A stretch of DNA of 41,667 nt from an uncultured Oscillibacter sp. (GTDB lineage Bacteria > Bacillota > Clostridia > Oscillospirales > Oscillospiraceae), in contig NZ_CANTJS010000023.1 in the NCBI RefSeq assembly GCF_947654275.1, positions 1 to 41,667 on the forward strand. Reading direction: 5' to 3'. Made by a program: the position numbers and the translations under genes. This document shows positions 14,965 through 23,597 of this stretch, in pieces. Below the pieces are notes generated by a model. It was not told the DNA's origin. It did no database searches and saw only the letters and a program-made list of their open reading frames with translations. The stretch's first letter is position 1, and each line of letters begins with the position of its first letter.

Positions 14965-17900
14965 ATGAAGAAATTCCTGTCCCTGGTGCTTGCACTGGTT
15001 ATGACCATGTCCCTGGTCACCATCAGCGCCGGCGCCGCCGAGTACAAGGACCTCACCGACAAGGATGAGATCCAGTACGAGGAAGCCGTTGCGGTTCTGA
15101 ACCGTATCGGCATCATCACCGGCTACAGCGACGGCAGCTTCCAGCCCAAGAAGGAGCTGACCCGCGGCGCTGCCGCCAAGATCATCGTGTCCCTGCTGAT
15201 CGGCACCGACGCCGCCTCTAACCTGGTGGCAACGACCGCTCCGTATACCGATGTTCCTGTGAATCACACCTTCGCGGGCGTGATCAGCTACTGCAAGACC
15301 AGCAAGATCATCAACGGTTATCAGGACGGCTCCTTCAAGCCCGACGGAAGCCTGAGCGGCTATGCCTTCGCCAAGATGCTGCTGGGCGCTCTGGGCTACA
15401 AGAGCGAGTATGAAGGCGGCTTCACCGGCGCCGGCTGGACCATGAACGTGGCCCGTCTGGGCGGCGAGGCCGGTCTGTTCGACCGCCTGAGCTTCAAGGG
15501 CAACGAGACCGTCAACCGTGAGCAGGCCTGCCAGCTGGCCCTGAACACCCTGAAGGCCACCCTGGTGGAGTACACCGGCGGCATGACCATCACCAGCGGC
15601 GACGCCACCATCACCGGCGCTGCGGTCCGCAGCTACAAGACCAGCAACCAGGACTTCGCTGAGAACATCAGCAACCGTACCGCCGCCAACAGCAGCGAGT
15701 ACTTCACCGTTGAGTTCGGCGAGGAGCACTTTGTTGATCTGAAGCTGGAGCACGACAAGAAGAATCCCGATCCCACTCCCAACGACCTGGGCCAGCCCTC
15801 CGCTGAGTGGAGCTACAAGAAGGTCACCATCGGCACCTATCCCCTGGAGCCTGACTTCACCTATGACCATCAGATGGCTCATGAGGATTCCGACAGCGAC
15901 GCTTCCAAGGTCCGCGCTCTGGGCCTGAGCGGCTACAAGATCACCGCTGACACCGTTCTGTGGGTCAACGGCGACGAGCAGAGCATCAGCGAGATCGCTG
16001 ACATTGCTGATTACACCGACAACGGCACCATCGTTGAGGTGTACATCTCCAACAAGCAGGCCGACGTCATCAGCGACGTTGTGGTCATCAAGACCCAGCT
16101 GATGGAAGTCCGCCGCGTTGGCAGCGACTATGTCTCTCTCCAGCGCTACGACGACAACAAGGGTCTTGAGAGCCGCGGCACGATTGTCGGCTACAACCAG
16201 GCCCCCATCGACACCTCCGACATCGAGAACATCGAGGTTGAGGACAATTACTATGAGTTCCTGCATGGCCTGAAGGCCGGCGACGTTGTGGCCGTGGTTC
16301 CCGTGGCCGTGGATCATGACGCCAGCGACGGCTATGAGGTCTGGGACGCTTACACTCCCGAGAAGGTCTCCGGTAAGCTGACCAAGGTCACCACCTATGG
16401 CAAGACCACCGAGGGCCGCAACGCCGTGTCCGTCACCGTTGGCGGCACCGAGTACAAGATCGCTCTGTGGAACAAGGACCTGAAGGACATCCGCGCTGAG
16501 GATATCCAGGTCACCGTGAAGGACGTGACCCTGCACCTGGACAAGAACGGCTATGCTCTGCTGGCCGAGGATGTGGGTTCCACCTCCGAGTACATGGTTA
16601 TCAAGGGCTTCTATGACACCACCGTCAACAACCGCATCGTGAAGGTTGCCGAGGGCTGGGACATGGACGGCAACGAGCTGAGCCTGAACCTGGGCGTCAA
16701 TGGCGCTGACCATGGCGCGAAGCCCGGCGATCTGGTCCAGTACAGCAACGAGGGCACCAGCAGCACTGCTGACTGGAAGCTGAACGTCGGCGCCGGCGAC
16801 GGCAACGACAAGCCCTACATCTATGATGTCAACTACCTGATGACTCAGGGCACCTATGAGATCAAGTCCAGCAACACCCGGATTGCTCTGACCGGCGCTA
16901 CCGACAAGAACGACGTTGCTCTTGCCGCCAACACCATCGCCAGCGGCATCAAGTTCATCTATGTGAACTTCAATGAGACCGGCGACGAGGTTGAGTCCAT
17001 CGAGATCATCAAGGGCATGCAGAACGTGTCCAACGACGAGCTGCGCGCCAAAGAGCAGGGCCGTACCGCTCAGGCCTACACCAATAAGGACCTGGCTGTC
17101 AAGGCCGTGGTTATCAAGGACGTTTCCAGCAACGCCATCAGCAACAGCGTGGCTTACATCCGCGACTGGGACGGCGAGGAGACCTATGACGGCGGCAAGC
17201 GTCTGTATCGCTACACCGTGGCCATGGTTTCTCCCGAGGGCTATGAGGATGAGATCAAGGTCTGGACCGACGAGAAGCTGAGCATCGGCGACTTTGCCAG
17301 CTACACCGCCGCCACCCGCGAAGGCTTCGAGCCCTTCTACCGCATGCACCGTCTGGGCACCACTCCCGGCAAGGTGACCACCGGCCTCCACAATGTGAAG
17401 GTTTACAACGTGGTCGACGTGAACAACGGCCTGATCCGCGTGGACAGCCCCGCTGAGGTCAACATCAGCGATCGCCAGGGCGACAGCCTGGGCATCGGCG
17501 ATACCCGCAACATCATCCGCGTCAACGACGCCAAGTGGCTGTATCAGGGCGACGCCAAGAGCGACGTTACCGGCAAGCGTGTGGACATCCGTTCCGCCAA
17601 GGAGCTGGATAACTACATTAAGGCCACCATCGACGCTGGCGCTGAGAAGACCGTGACCCTGAGCTTCGTGTTCAACGACAATGTCACCAACGACGGCTTC
17701 CGTTCCGCCTCCCTGATCATTGTCCGCGAGATCGACGTGGCTCCCCTGGCCGACTTCGTGCCCGATTCTGACGCCGATTACACCTCTGTTGGTGTACACA
17801 ACGATCTGAAGACCAACCTGGGCGACAACATGGTCCTCAACACCGACGGCGGCCAGTTCCTGACTGTTAACCCCGACGGCACCGCCAACGGCAAGGTTGT

Positions 17901-18723
17901 CCTGTCCCAGAAGGCGTTTGAGGCTGGCTATGAAGGCAACGACAAGACTCCCACCGGCGCTACCATCACCTATGACAGCACTGCCCGCACTACCGCTACC
18001 GTGTCCGGCACTGTCCGCGTCATCAAGGCTGCCAAGGCCGCTGTGGCCGCTGTCCCCGGCACTCCCGCCCAGCCCGAGAAGTACACGGCTGACGCCACTG
18101 TGACCGCCGGGAACTTCACTGAGAAGTTTGCTGCCGGCCTGTGGACCAACGAGGGCACCGAGGCTGCTCCCAACTATGTCAAGGTCGAGGGCACTCCCGC
18201 CACCTATGCCGCTGATGATTCCATCACTGCCGAAAACTTTGTCACCAAGGTTGAGGATGGCGGCGTGTACGTGCTGGAAGGCGAGAACTATGTTGTGATC
18301 GAGAAGGCCAACAAGCCCGCCACCTATGATGGACCTACTACGTATGCGAGCGCGGACCTGTTTGCCCAGGAGACCAAGGATAAGTACACCAAGGCCGGTG
18401 AGACCTACACCAAGGCTGATTCTTGGACTGACGCGAACACCGAGTACTACACCATCGCGACTGAGGCTGTGGATGACGGCGAGGACTTTAACGCGAGCAC
18501 TACCTATTACAAGGTGACGGCCGCCGCTGTGGTTCCCACGTTTGACTCCAACAAGACCTACTACACCTACACCCCCGCCGTTCCCGAGACCCCCGGCACT
18601 CCTGCCCAGCCTGCTCAGGCCGGCGAGTGGGAAATCAGCTTCACCATCCCCGCTAACGCGATTTCCGAGGGCAAGACCTTCTACATCGTGGATGTAGATC
18701 TGACCTATCCCGTTGAAGGCTGA
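14965..18723 (+). CDS. SLH-domain S-layer/surface protein
   Basis: A 1252-aa exported protein. A typical signal peptide (MKKFLSLVLALVMTMSLV, cleavage near the AGA-AEY junction) leads to two clear S-layer homology domains: residues about 27-75 (ITGYSDGSFQPKKELTRGAA) and 92-145 (INGYQDGSFKPDGSLSGYAF), with a possible degenerate third to about 200. SLH domains anchor proteins to secondary cell wall polymer. The rest is Asp/Val/Thr-rich, probably beta-strand, and unfamiliar. Codon use is strongly biased and unlike the neighbours, as expected of a very abundant protein. AAGGAGG precedes the ATG. Near the C-terminus a region of about 180 aa lies between two PGTPAQP repeats. Probably the main S-layer subunit or a close relative. 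Confidence 0.93.
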   Translation: MKKFLSLVLALVMTMSLVTISAGAAEYKDLTDKDEIQYEEAVAVLNRIGIITGYSDGSFQPKKELTRGAAAKIIVSLLIGTDAASNLVATTAPYTDVPVNHTFAGVISYCKTSKIINGYQDGSFKPDGSLSGYAFAKMLLGALGYKSEYEGGFTGAGWTMNVARLGGEAGLFDRLSFKGNETVNREQACQLALNTLKATLVEYTGGMTITSGDATITGAAVRSYKTSNQDFAENISNRTAANSSEYFTVEFGEEHFVDLKLEHDKKNPDPTPNDLGQPSAEWSYKKVTIGTYPLEPDFTYDHQMAHEDSDSDASKVRALGLSGYKITADTVLWVNGDEQSISEIADIADYTDNGTIVEVYISNKQADVISDVVVIKTQLMEVRRVGSDYVSLQRYDDNKGLESRGTIVGYNQAPIDTSDIENIEVEDNYYEFLHGLKAGDVVAVVPVAVDHDASDGYEVWDAYTPEKVSGKLTKVTTYGKTTEGRNAVSVTVGGTEYKIALWNKDLKDIRAEDIQVTVKDVTLHLDKNGYALLAEDVGSTSEYMVIKGFYDTTVNNRIVKVAEGWDMDGNELSLNLGVNGADHGAKPGDLVQYSNEGTSSTADWKLNVGAGDGNDKPYIYDVNYLMTQGTYEIKSSNTRIALTGATDKNDVALAANTIASGIKFIYVNFNETGDEVESIEIIKGMQNVSNDELRAKEQGRTAQAYTNKDLAVKAVVIKDVSSNAISNSVAYIRDWDGEETYDGGKRLYRYTVAMVSPEGYEDEIKVWTDEKLSIGDFASYTAATREGFEPFYRMHRLGTTPGKVTTGLHNVKVYNVVDVNNGLIRVDSPAEVNISDRQGDSLGIGDTRNIIRVNDAKWLYQGDAKSDVTGKRVDIRSAKELDNYIKATIDAGAEKTVTLSFVFNDNVTNDGFRSASLIIVREIDVAPLADFVPDSDADYTSVGVHNDLKTNLGDNMVLNTDGGQFLTVNPDGTANGKVVLSQKAFEAGYEGNDKTPTGATITYDSTARTTATVSGTVRVIKAAKAAVAAVPGTPAQPEKYTADATVTAGNFTEKFAAGLWTNEGTEAAPNYVKVEGTPATYAADDSITAENFVTKVEDGGVYVLEGENYVVIEKANKPATYDGPTTYASADLFAQETKDKYTKAGETYTKADSWTDANTEYYTIATEAVDDGEDFNASTTYYKVTAAAVVPTFDSNKTYYTYTPAVPETPGTPAQPAQAGEWEISFTIPANAISEGKTFYIVDVDLTYPVEG

Positions 18724-18760
18724 TTCCAACTGGCGCGAACATTCAAGCCCGTTCCTGAAA

Positions 18761-18803
18761 CGGAGAAAAGGGACTCCCGACTTATGTCGGGGGTCCCTTT
18801 CCG
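18761..18803. terminator. Bidirectional terminator between convergent SLH and 196-aa genes
   Basis: AAAGGGACTCCCGAC (18767-18781) pairs with GTCGGGGGTCCCTTT (18786-18800) around TTAT, extended by CGGA/TCCG. It lies 40 bp after the SLH stop and 5 bp after the stop of the opposing gene, with T-rich sequence on the + side. Confidence 0.8.
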
Positions 18804-18807
18804 TCTG

Positions 18808-19398
18808 TCAGCGGATGCCGGTGATGCGGACTCTCAGACTCCCGGTAAAGGCCCGATAGGCTTTGACATGGAAGGCAGCCAGGTCGTTATAGGTATAGTG
18901 CCATCTGGCGAGAGCGGTTTGGCGGCTGGCAGAAAAGGCAGTGATGATAGCGTCGCCCTGCCTCATGGGAAACATAAGAAACAGGGAACGTTCACCCTGA
19001 TACAGGGGAAAAAATGTGCCGGTGGTGATGCCGTTGGCAGGGTCCGTGGTTTTGGGGCTCCAGTATTCGCCGCCATAGCTGCTCTTGGAAGTACTGAGGA
19101 GAAACTGAAACTCGGAGGGACTGGTAGCGTCGCCGGGCAGAATGTCCACACAGACAATGGCGCATTTGCCCATCTCCTCGCCGTTAACGGGAATGCTGAG
19201 CAGAGGACTTTCTGTTACAGAGTATGATTTGTCTAAAAGAGTGACGATTTGCAGTTTGACGCTGTCCAGCCGCCTGTCCTCCGTGTTCAGGGCGGTGAGG
19301 GCGGCCTCCAGGTTTGCGTTGTCGGCGTTAAAGTCCTCCATGAGGATGCGGTCGGTTTTCTCCCACTGGGAGAGCTGATAACGAGGGGTCTTTTCCAT
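18808..19398 (-). CDS. 196-aa protein of unknown function
   Basis: Not assigned to a known enzyme. The N-terminus, YQLSQWEKTDRILMEDFNAD followed by a short predicted helix (LEAALTALNTEDRRLDSVK), resembles the opening of phage tail/fibre-like proteins seen in gut Firmicutes, with W-x3-D and DFN as fixed points; this is from memory of such sequences, not a search. The remainder looks beta-rich. No signal peptide or membrane segment. The ATG at 19398 has AAGGAGG ten bases upstream; longer versions would start in non-coding sequence. It converges with the SLH gene, and its upstream region carries the same 12-mer and palindrome type as the SLH upstream region. Confidence 0.75.
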   Translation of the reverse strand: MEKTPRYQLSQWEKTDRILMEDFNADNANLEAALTALNTEDRRLDSVKLQIVTLLDKSYSVTESPLLSIPVNGEEMGKCAIVCVDILPGDATSPSEFQFLLSTSKSSYGGEYWSPKTTDPANGITTGTFFPLYQGERSLFLMFPMRQGDAIITAFSASRQTALARWHYTYNDLAAFHVKAYRAFTGSLRVRITGIR

Positions 19399-19525
19399 TT
19401 GGCAAAATCCTCCTTCTGAAAATGAGATACATAAACGTAACAAAGACCTCGAAGGAGGGCCCCAAACCCGGGAAGTTGCACGCCGCCGTGCAGCATTTTC
19501 CAAAACTGTTCAAATTATTTGCTAT

Positions 19526-19537
19526 ATAGTTGTAACA
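19526..19537 (-). promoter_or_regulatory. Shared 12-mer upstream of the 196-aa gene
   Basis: On the - strand this reads TGTTACAACTAT, then A and TA. It matches 14767-14778 upstream of the SLH gene 12 for 12. Probable common regulator or promoter-associated site. Confidence 0.5.
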
Positions 19538-19548
19538 AGAGGGAGGCG

Positions 19549-19581
19549 TTTTTTGACACTTTACAGAAAAGTGTCAAAAAA
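19549..19581. other. T-tract/A-tract palindrome upstream of the 196-aa gene
   Basis: TTTTTTGACACTTT pairs with AAAGTGTCAAAAAA over a five-base centre. It has the same outer ten bases (TTTTTTGACA and TGTCAAAAAA) as 14538-14570. The polarity of the T and A tracts is opposite to that of a terminator, so a protein-binding site or repeat end is more likely. Confidence 0.6.
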
Positions 19582-19692
19582 GCGGTTTTATGCTTCGGAA
19601 AGGAAGAGCATCTGAAAGGAACCCATCATGTTTGTCTCCCCCGGGGAATAGGATGGTTCCGGAAATACAACAATACCATGGGGGGGATGCGA

Positions 19693-20415
19693 ATGGGACT
19701 GTGGGAGACCTTATGGATTACCGCCGGGGCGGGAATCGGCGGCACCGGCCTGGGGGGCTGCGGGGCCTGTGTGCTCCGGCGGGACTCGGGGCGGAGCACC
19801 AGCCTGCTGCTGAGCTTCGCCGGGGGCGTGATGGTGTCGGTGGTGTGCTTCGGGCTTCTGACGGACGCCGCCGCCGCCGGGGAACCCCTTTGGGCGGTGG
19901 GCCTGGGGGTGCTGGGGGGCTGCGCCGTGACGGCGGCGCTGAACAGCGTTCTGGAGCGCCGCCGGACCTCCAACGGGCTGGCTCTGGCGGGGCTGGTCAT
20001 GGCGGCGGCCATCGCGCTTCACAACGTGCCGGAGGGCATGGTCATCGGGGCCTCCTTTGCCGGCGGCGAGACCGTTCGCCAGGGCTGGACCATGGCCGCG
20101 GTCATCGGCCTGCACAATCTGCCGGAGGGCATGGCCGTGGCCGCGCCGCTGGTGGCCGGAGGCCAGAGGCGGCGGAAGGCGGCGGCCCTGGCGGCCCTCA
20201 CCGGAGCGCCTACGGTGCTGGGGGCGGCGCTGGGGTTCACCCTGGGGACTCTGGGACCGGCTGCGCTGACGGCGACCCTGAGCTTTGCCGCCGGGGCCAT
20301 GCTGTATGTGGTGTTCGGGGAGCTCCTGCCGGAGTCGGCAGGGCTGTGGAACAGCAGGGTCCCCGCCCTGTCCGCGGTGCTGGGGGTGCTGGTGGGCATG
20401 GTGATTGGGGACTAA
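19693..20415 (+). CDS. ZIP-family divalent metal transporter
   Basis: A 240-aa membrane protein of the ZIP family, ZupT-like, which imports zinc or related divalent metals. The two metal-site motifs are clear: HNVPEGM in the fourth predicted span and HNLPEGM in the fifth, within about eight hydrophobic segments and close to the usual ZupT length. The start is uncertain: ATG codons occur at 19678, 19687 and 19693. I prefer 19693 (MGLWETLW) because the G-run at 19680-19686 has suitable spacing. Divergent from the 196-aa gene. No metal-regulator site was recognised. Confidence 0.88.
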   Translation: MGLWETLWITAGAGIGGTGLGGCGACVLRRDSGRSTSLLLSFAGGVMVSVVCFGLLTDAAAAGEPLWAVGLGVLGGCAVTAALNSVLERRRTSNGLALAGLVMAAAIALHNVPEGMVIGASFAGGETVRQGWTMAAVIGLHNLPEGMAVAAPLVAGGQRRRKAAALAALTGAPTVLGAALGFTLGTLGPAALTATLSFAAGAMLYVVFGELLPESAGLWNSRVPALSAVLGVLVGMVIGD

Positions 20416-20721
20416 CCTGCTTCCCGGCGGGGGACGCTGCCGCGTGGACCGCTTTCGCGGGGAACCAGAGAGGCTTTGCCTCTCTGGCCTCTCCACCAGA
20501 GGGGGAAACCCCTCTGGAACTTCCCCATAACGGAGGATTTTATGGGTGGAAAAAGCAGCCCATACCTCATTTCAAACCCCCCCGTCATCGGGGGGATTCA
20601 GGGGGGTGCCCCCCTGACGGGGATTCCAAAGGGGCTGGCCCCTTTGGGCCCCCACGGCAGTGGTTCCTGCCCGTCAGGGCAAGAAAAAGCCCCGCCCTGT
20701 CGGGCGGGACAAAGGACGCTG
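20416..20721. repeat. Stacked hairpins between ZIP transporter and DUF3810 genes
   Basis: No gene. Several strong hairpins follow one another: CCAGAGAGGC/GCCTCTCTGG (20465-20487), CCAGAGGGG/CCCCTCTGG (20496-20517), a CCCC-rich palindrome near 20578-20622 and CCAAAGGGG/CCCCTTTGG (20626-20647). The last structure is the DUF3810 terminator, listed separately. Confidence 0.75.
20682..20708 (-). terminator. Intrinsic terminator of the DUF3810 gene
   Basis: CCCGCCC (20691-20697) and GGGCGGG (20702-20708) form a stem with a four-base loop; on the - strand GCTTTTTCTT follows. It lies 14 bp after the stop codon. Confidence 0.8.
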
Positions 20722-21819
20722 TCAGGCATAGTAGGCCACCAGCAAATCCACCACCATTCCATAGGACTGGATGCCCCGCTGGTCTCCGAAGCTCTTCAGC
20801 ATCCCGTCATAGAGTTTGTTGGAGGCCTGCTGGGCCGGCGTGTTCTGGAACTGGGCCCAATAGGCGTTATTAAACCGCAGGTCCGCCCGGACCGTCTCCG
20901 GCACAAGCTCCCGGATGGCCCAGTAGGCGTCGGGGTCCTGGGGATACAGGGCATTGCCCAGGTATACATAGCCGATCAGCCAGCCGGAATAGACATAGGC
21001 GGGATTGCCGCAGGTAGTGGAGGCCAGAACGGACAGGAAATTGCACTCCTGTTCCGAGGCAAAGCCCCGCTGATGCCCCAGCTCATGGGCGATGGTGGCG
21101 GGGAGGAAGCAGGCGGGGCTGTCCACATTGACGTTGGACTCCCCGGTATAGGAGGAGTAGACCCCGGTAAAATCCAGGGCGCTCATAAGGCGGGAGAAGC
21201 GCATGGCCTTTACCCCCGGGTCGTCAAAGGCCAGAAAGGGAAAGTCCTCCGTAAGCCCGTCGTAAACGTGGACGCTGTCCGCCAGAATCTCCTCCCGGGG
21301 GACGGCAAACAGGCCGTTTTCGTCCCGTTCCACGGCGTCCGCCGTCTCCGCCGCCCGCCGGGCGAAGAGCTCCGTCACCGCCCGCAGGTCCTCCAGGGCC
21401 ACAGGCTGGGCATAAATGCCGGACCGCTCCTGAAAGCCGTCGGTCCAGTGGTTCACCCCCCAGAGCAGGCAGAACAGCGCCCAGACGGACAGCCCGGCGC
21501 AGACCGCCCCCAGCGCCGCGGCATAGACCCGCCGGGCCCTGCGCCCTCTGCCCGCCCGGACCGCAGCCCGGATACTCCAGATGAGATACGCCGCCGCCGC
21601 CAGAACCAGCAGAACCCAGAGGACCTCCATGACGGAGACCTCCGTCCGGTAGCTCAGCCGCCCCAGGGCCCGCCGGAGGGGACCGGTGAACCGGTCGTTC
21701 AGGGCGTTCATCCAGCTCCTCCGGCGGCGGACCAGAGGGAAGAGGAACAGCAGAGCCAGGTCCGCCAGCAGCCAGATATGCAGTTTTTTATGGGACAGGA
21801 AAAAGGCTTTCACGTTCAT
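20722..21819 (-). CDS. DUF3810 family membrane protein with HExxH motif
   Basis: A 365-aa protein. Three predicted membrane segments occupy residues about 12-32, 63-82 and 98-122, followed by a large outside or cytoplasmic domain. Near residue 241 it carries HELGH and, further on, ASEQECNF, which matches a zinc peptidase HExxH site with a downstream acidic ligand; DUF3810 proteins have this arrangement. A membrane metallopeptidase is plausible but unproven. The ribosome site AAGGGAAAG before the ATG is modest. It follows the ABC importer genes after a MITE-like element, so it may be a separate or read-through cistron. Confidence 0.85.
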   Translation of the reverse strand: MNVKAFFLSHKKLHIWLLADLALLFLFPLVRRRRSWMNALNDRFTGPLRRALGRLSYRTEVSVMEVLWVLLVLAAAAYLIWSIRAAVRAGRGRRARRVYAAALGAVCAGLSVWALFCLLWGVNHWTDGFQERSGIYAQPVALEDLRAVTELFARRAAETADAVERDENGLFAVPREEILADSVHVYDGLTEDFPFLAFDDPGVKAMRFSRLMSALDFTGVYSSYTGESNVNVDSPACFLPATIAHELGHQRGFASEQECNFLSVLASTTCGNPAYVYSGWLIGYVYLGNALYPQDPDAYWAIRELVPETVRADLRFNNAYWAQFQNTPAQQASNKLYDGMLKSFGDQRGIQSYGMVVDLLVAYYA

Positions 21820-21833
21820 GTCTCACTTTCCCT

Positions 21834-22005
21834 TAGAACCTGTACTCATAGCCGTGGGATGCTGGATGGACGGGAATTTTTCCTGTCAGACAAGGAGCTC
21901 TTTTGCGTCCGCCGCAATCCTGACGGATTGCAAGGGAAATCGACGCGGTATGACGGGAAAAAGGCCGTTCAGACAGCGTTCAGCGGTTGTGAATACGGCT
22001 TTCTA
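21834..22005. mobile_element. MITE-like fold-back element, 172 bp
   Basis: Left end TAGAACCTGTACTCATAGCC and right end, read inverted, TAGAAAGCCGTATTCACAACC form imperfect terminal inverted repeats. The inner sequence also pairs (ATGGACGGGAATTTTTCC region with the GACGGGAAAAAGGCCGTTC region). It has no ORF. The right end supplies the TAG stop codon of the upstream ATPase gene. A related end occurs at 8623-8642. Confidence 0.65.
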
Positions 22006-22746
22006 GTCCGCCGCCGCCAGCAGCTGTTTCGTGTAGTCCTCCTTCGGGCGGGCAAAAATCTCGTCCGTTGTCCCCTGCTCCACGATGCGCCCCTCCTTCA
22101 TCACCAATACCCGGTCGCAGATTTGATAGACCACGTTCAGGTCGTGGGAGATGAAGAGGAAGCTCAGTTCCAGCTCCCGCCGCAGGTCCTGGAGCAGGGC
22201 CAGAATCTGGGCCTGAATGGTGACGTCCAGGGCGGACACCGGCTCGTCGGCAATGAGGAACCGGGGCCGCCGGATCAGGGCGGCGGCAATGCTGACCCGC
22301 TGCCGCTGTCCGCCGGAGAGCTCGTCGGGCCGGGCGGTCAGACACTCGGGGGGCAGCTCCACCCGCTCCAGCATCTCCCGGACCCGGCGCTTCCGCTCCG
22401 CCGCGCCGTATTTTCCGTAGACCCGCAGGGGCTCCTCCAGAATCCAGGCCACACTGTAGGCGGGATTCAGGGAGCTGTATGGGTCCTGAAAAATCATCTG
22501 GGGCCGCCTGGTGTAGTGGATGACCTGGCCCCGGTCCGGCTCCACCAGCCCCAGGATGGTCCGGGCCAGGGTGGATTTGCCGGTGCCGGACTCCCCCACC
22601 AGACCCAGAATTTCCCCGTGGTACACGTCAAAGGTCACGTCGTGAAGGACCTCCTGCCGTTCCCGCCGGCGGAAGAGGCCGCCCCGCCGGTTATAGCCGC
22701 TGTCCACGTGCCGCAGGGACAGCGCCAGAGGCCTCTGCTCGCTCAT
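22003..22746 (-). CDS. ABC importer ATPase (DppF/NikE type)
   Basis: A 247-aa ATPase of the peptide/nickel importer group. Walker [10 protein letters not shown] near 50, signature [12 protein letters not shown] near 145, Walker [12 protein letters not shown] near 166 and FISHDLNVV near 199 are intact. It ends in [12 protein letters not shown], a short form of the usual C-terminal tail; both ATPases here are compact, closer to NikD/NikE than to long OppD/OppF. The ATG at 22746 overlaps the stop of the preceding gene and follows AAGGAGG. Its TAG stop lies in the end of the element at 21834-22005, so the original C-terminus may have been altered. Confidence 0.93.
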   Translation of the reverse strand: MSEQRPLALSLRHVDSGYNRRGGLFRRRERQEVLHDVTFDVYHGEILGLVGESGTGKSTLARTILGLVEPDRGQVIHYTRRPQMIFQDPYSSLNPAYSVAWILEEPLRVYGKYGAAERKRRVREMLERVELPPECLTARPDELSGGQRQRVSIAAALIRRPRFLIADEPVSALDVTIQAQILALLQDLRRELELSFLFISHDLNVVYQICDRVLVMKEGRIVEQGTTDEIFARPKEDYTKQLLAAAD

Positions 22747-23597
22747 AGGGGCCCCTCCTTCCGTTCTTCGGGCGCGCCCCGGCGGCAGACGCCCTGCCTG
22801 CACCCTTCCGTCATGGCCTCCCTCCGGGTCCGGGTGGGAATGGCGGCTACCAGGCGCTGCGTGTAGGGATGCCGGGGACAGCGGAACACCTCATCGGAGA
22901 GGCCCTCCTCCACCAGCGTTCCCCGCTGCATCACCGCCACCCGGCCGCAGAGCTTCCGCACCACGTTCAGGTTGTGGGAGATGAAGAGCATGGAGACGCC
23001 GGACTCCCGGTTCAGCTTTTTCAGCAGCTCCAGTATCTGGGCCTGAATGGTCACGTCCAGGGCGGTGGTGGGCTCGTCCAGCAGCAGCAGCCGGGGCCGT
23101 GTGATGACAGCGGCGGCGATGCAGACCCGCTGAAGCATCCCCCCGGAAAGCTCGTGGGGATATTTGCGGTAGACCTCATCCGGCCGGGGCAGCTCCACCG
23201 CCTCCAGGGCCTCCAGAGCCAGGGCCCGCCGCTGGGCCCGGTTCTGATTCGTGTGGATACGCAGGGCCTCCTCCACCTGGGGCCCGATGCGGGTCAGGGG
23301 GTCCAGGGCGCTCTGGGGCTCCTGGAACACCACGCCGATGTCCCGGCCCTGAACGGTCCGCAGGACGGCCCGGTCCGCGTGGAGCAGCTCCCTGCCGTCC
23401 AGAAGCACCTGCCCGGAGTAATCGCACTGCTTCCGGGGCAGCAGGCCAGCCACGCTCATGGCGGTGACGGACTTGCCGGAGCCGGATTCCCCCACCAGGC
23501 CCAGGATTTCCCCGTCCTGAATGGAGAGACTGATTCCCGCCACCGCGTCCCGGTCCCGGTTGTGGAAGCGGACCCGGAGGTCCCGGATCTCCAGCAT
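22743..23597 (-). CDS. ABC importer ATPase (DppD/NikD type)
   Basis: A 284-aa ATPase, partner of the next gene. It shows Walker A GESGSGKS near 36, signature LSGGMLQRV near 146, Walker [13 protein letters not shown] near 167 and FISHNLNVV near 200, then the family-specific HPYTQRL near 248. The C-terminus is Arg/Glu-rich with two Cys and shorter than OppD. The ATG at 23597 overlaps the permease stop as TGATG, and AAGGGGG lies seven bases upstream; a GTG one codon before is possible. Supplies energy for the permease pair upstream. Confidence 0.93.
   Translation of the reverse strand: MLEIRDLRVRFHNRDRDAVAGISLSIQDGEILGLVGESGSGKSVTAMSVAGLLPRKQCDYSGQVLLDGRELLHADRAVLRTVQGRDIGVVFQEPQSALDPLTRIGPQVEEALRIHTNQNRAQRRALALEALEAVELPRPDEVYRKYPHELSGGMLQRVCIAAAVITRPRLLLLDEPTTALDVTIQAQILELLKKLNRESGVSMLFISHNLNVVRKLCGRVAVMQRGTLVEEGLSDEVFRCPRHPYTQRLVAAIPTRTRREAMTEGCRQGVCRRGAPEERKEGPL

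Noticed and set aside
14935..18729. A 1264-codon open frame on the strand opposite the SLH gene
   Set aside because: It mirrors the SLH gene in a codon-biased GC-rich sequence; its product is a Val/Gly/Asp-rich string without domains, while the + strand protein has a signal peptide and SLH domains.
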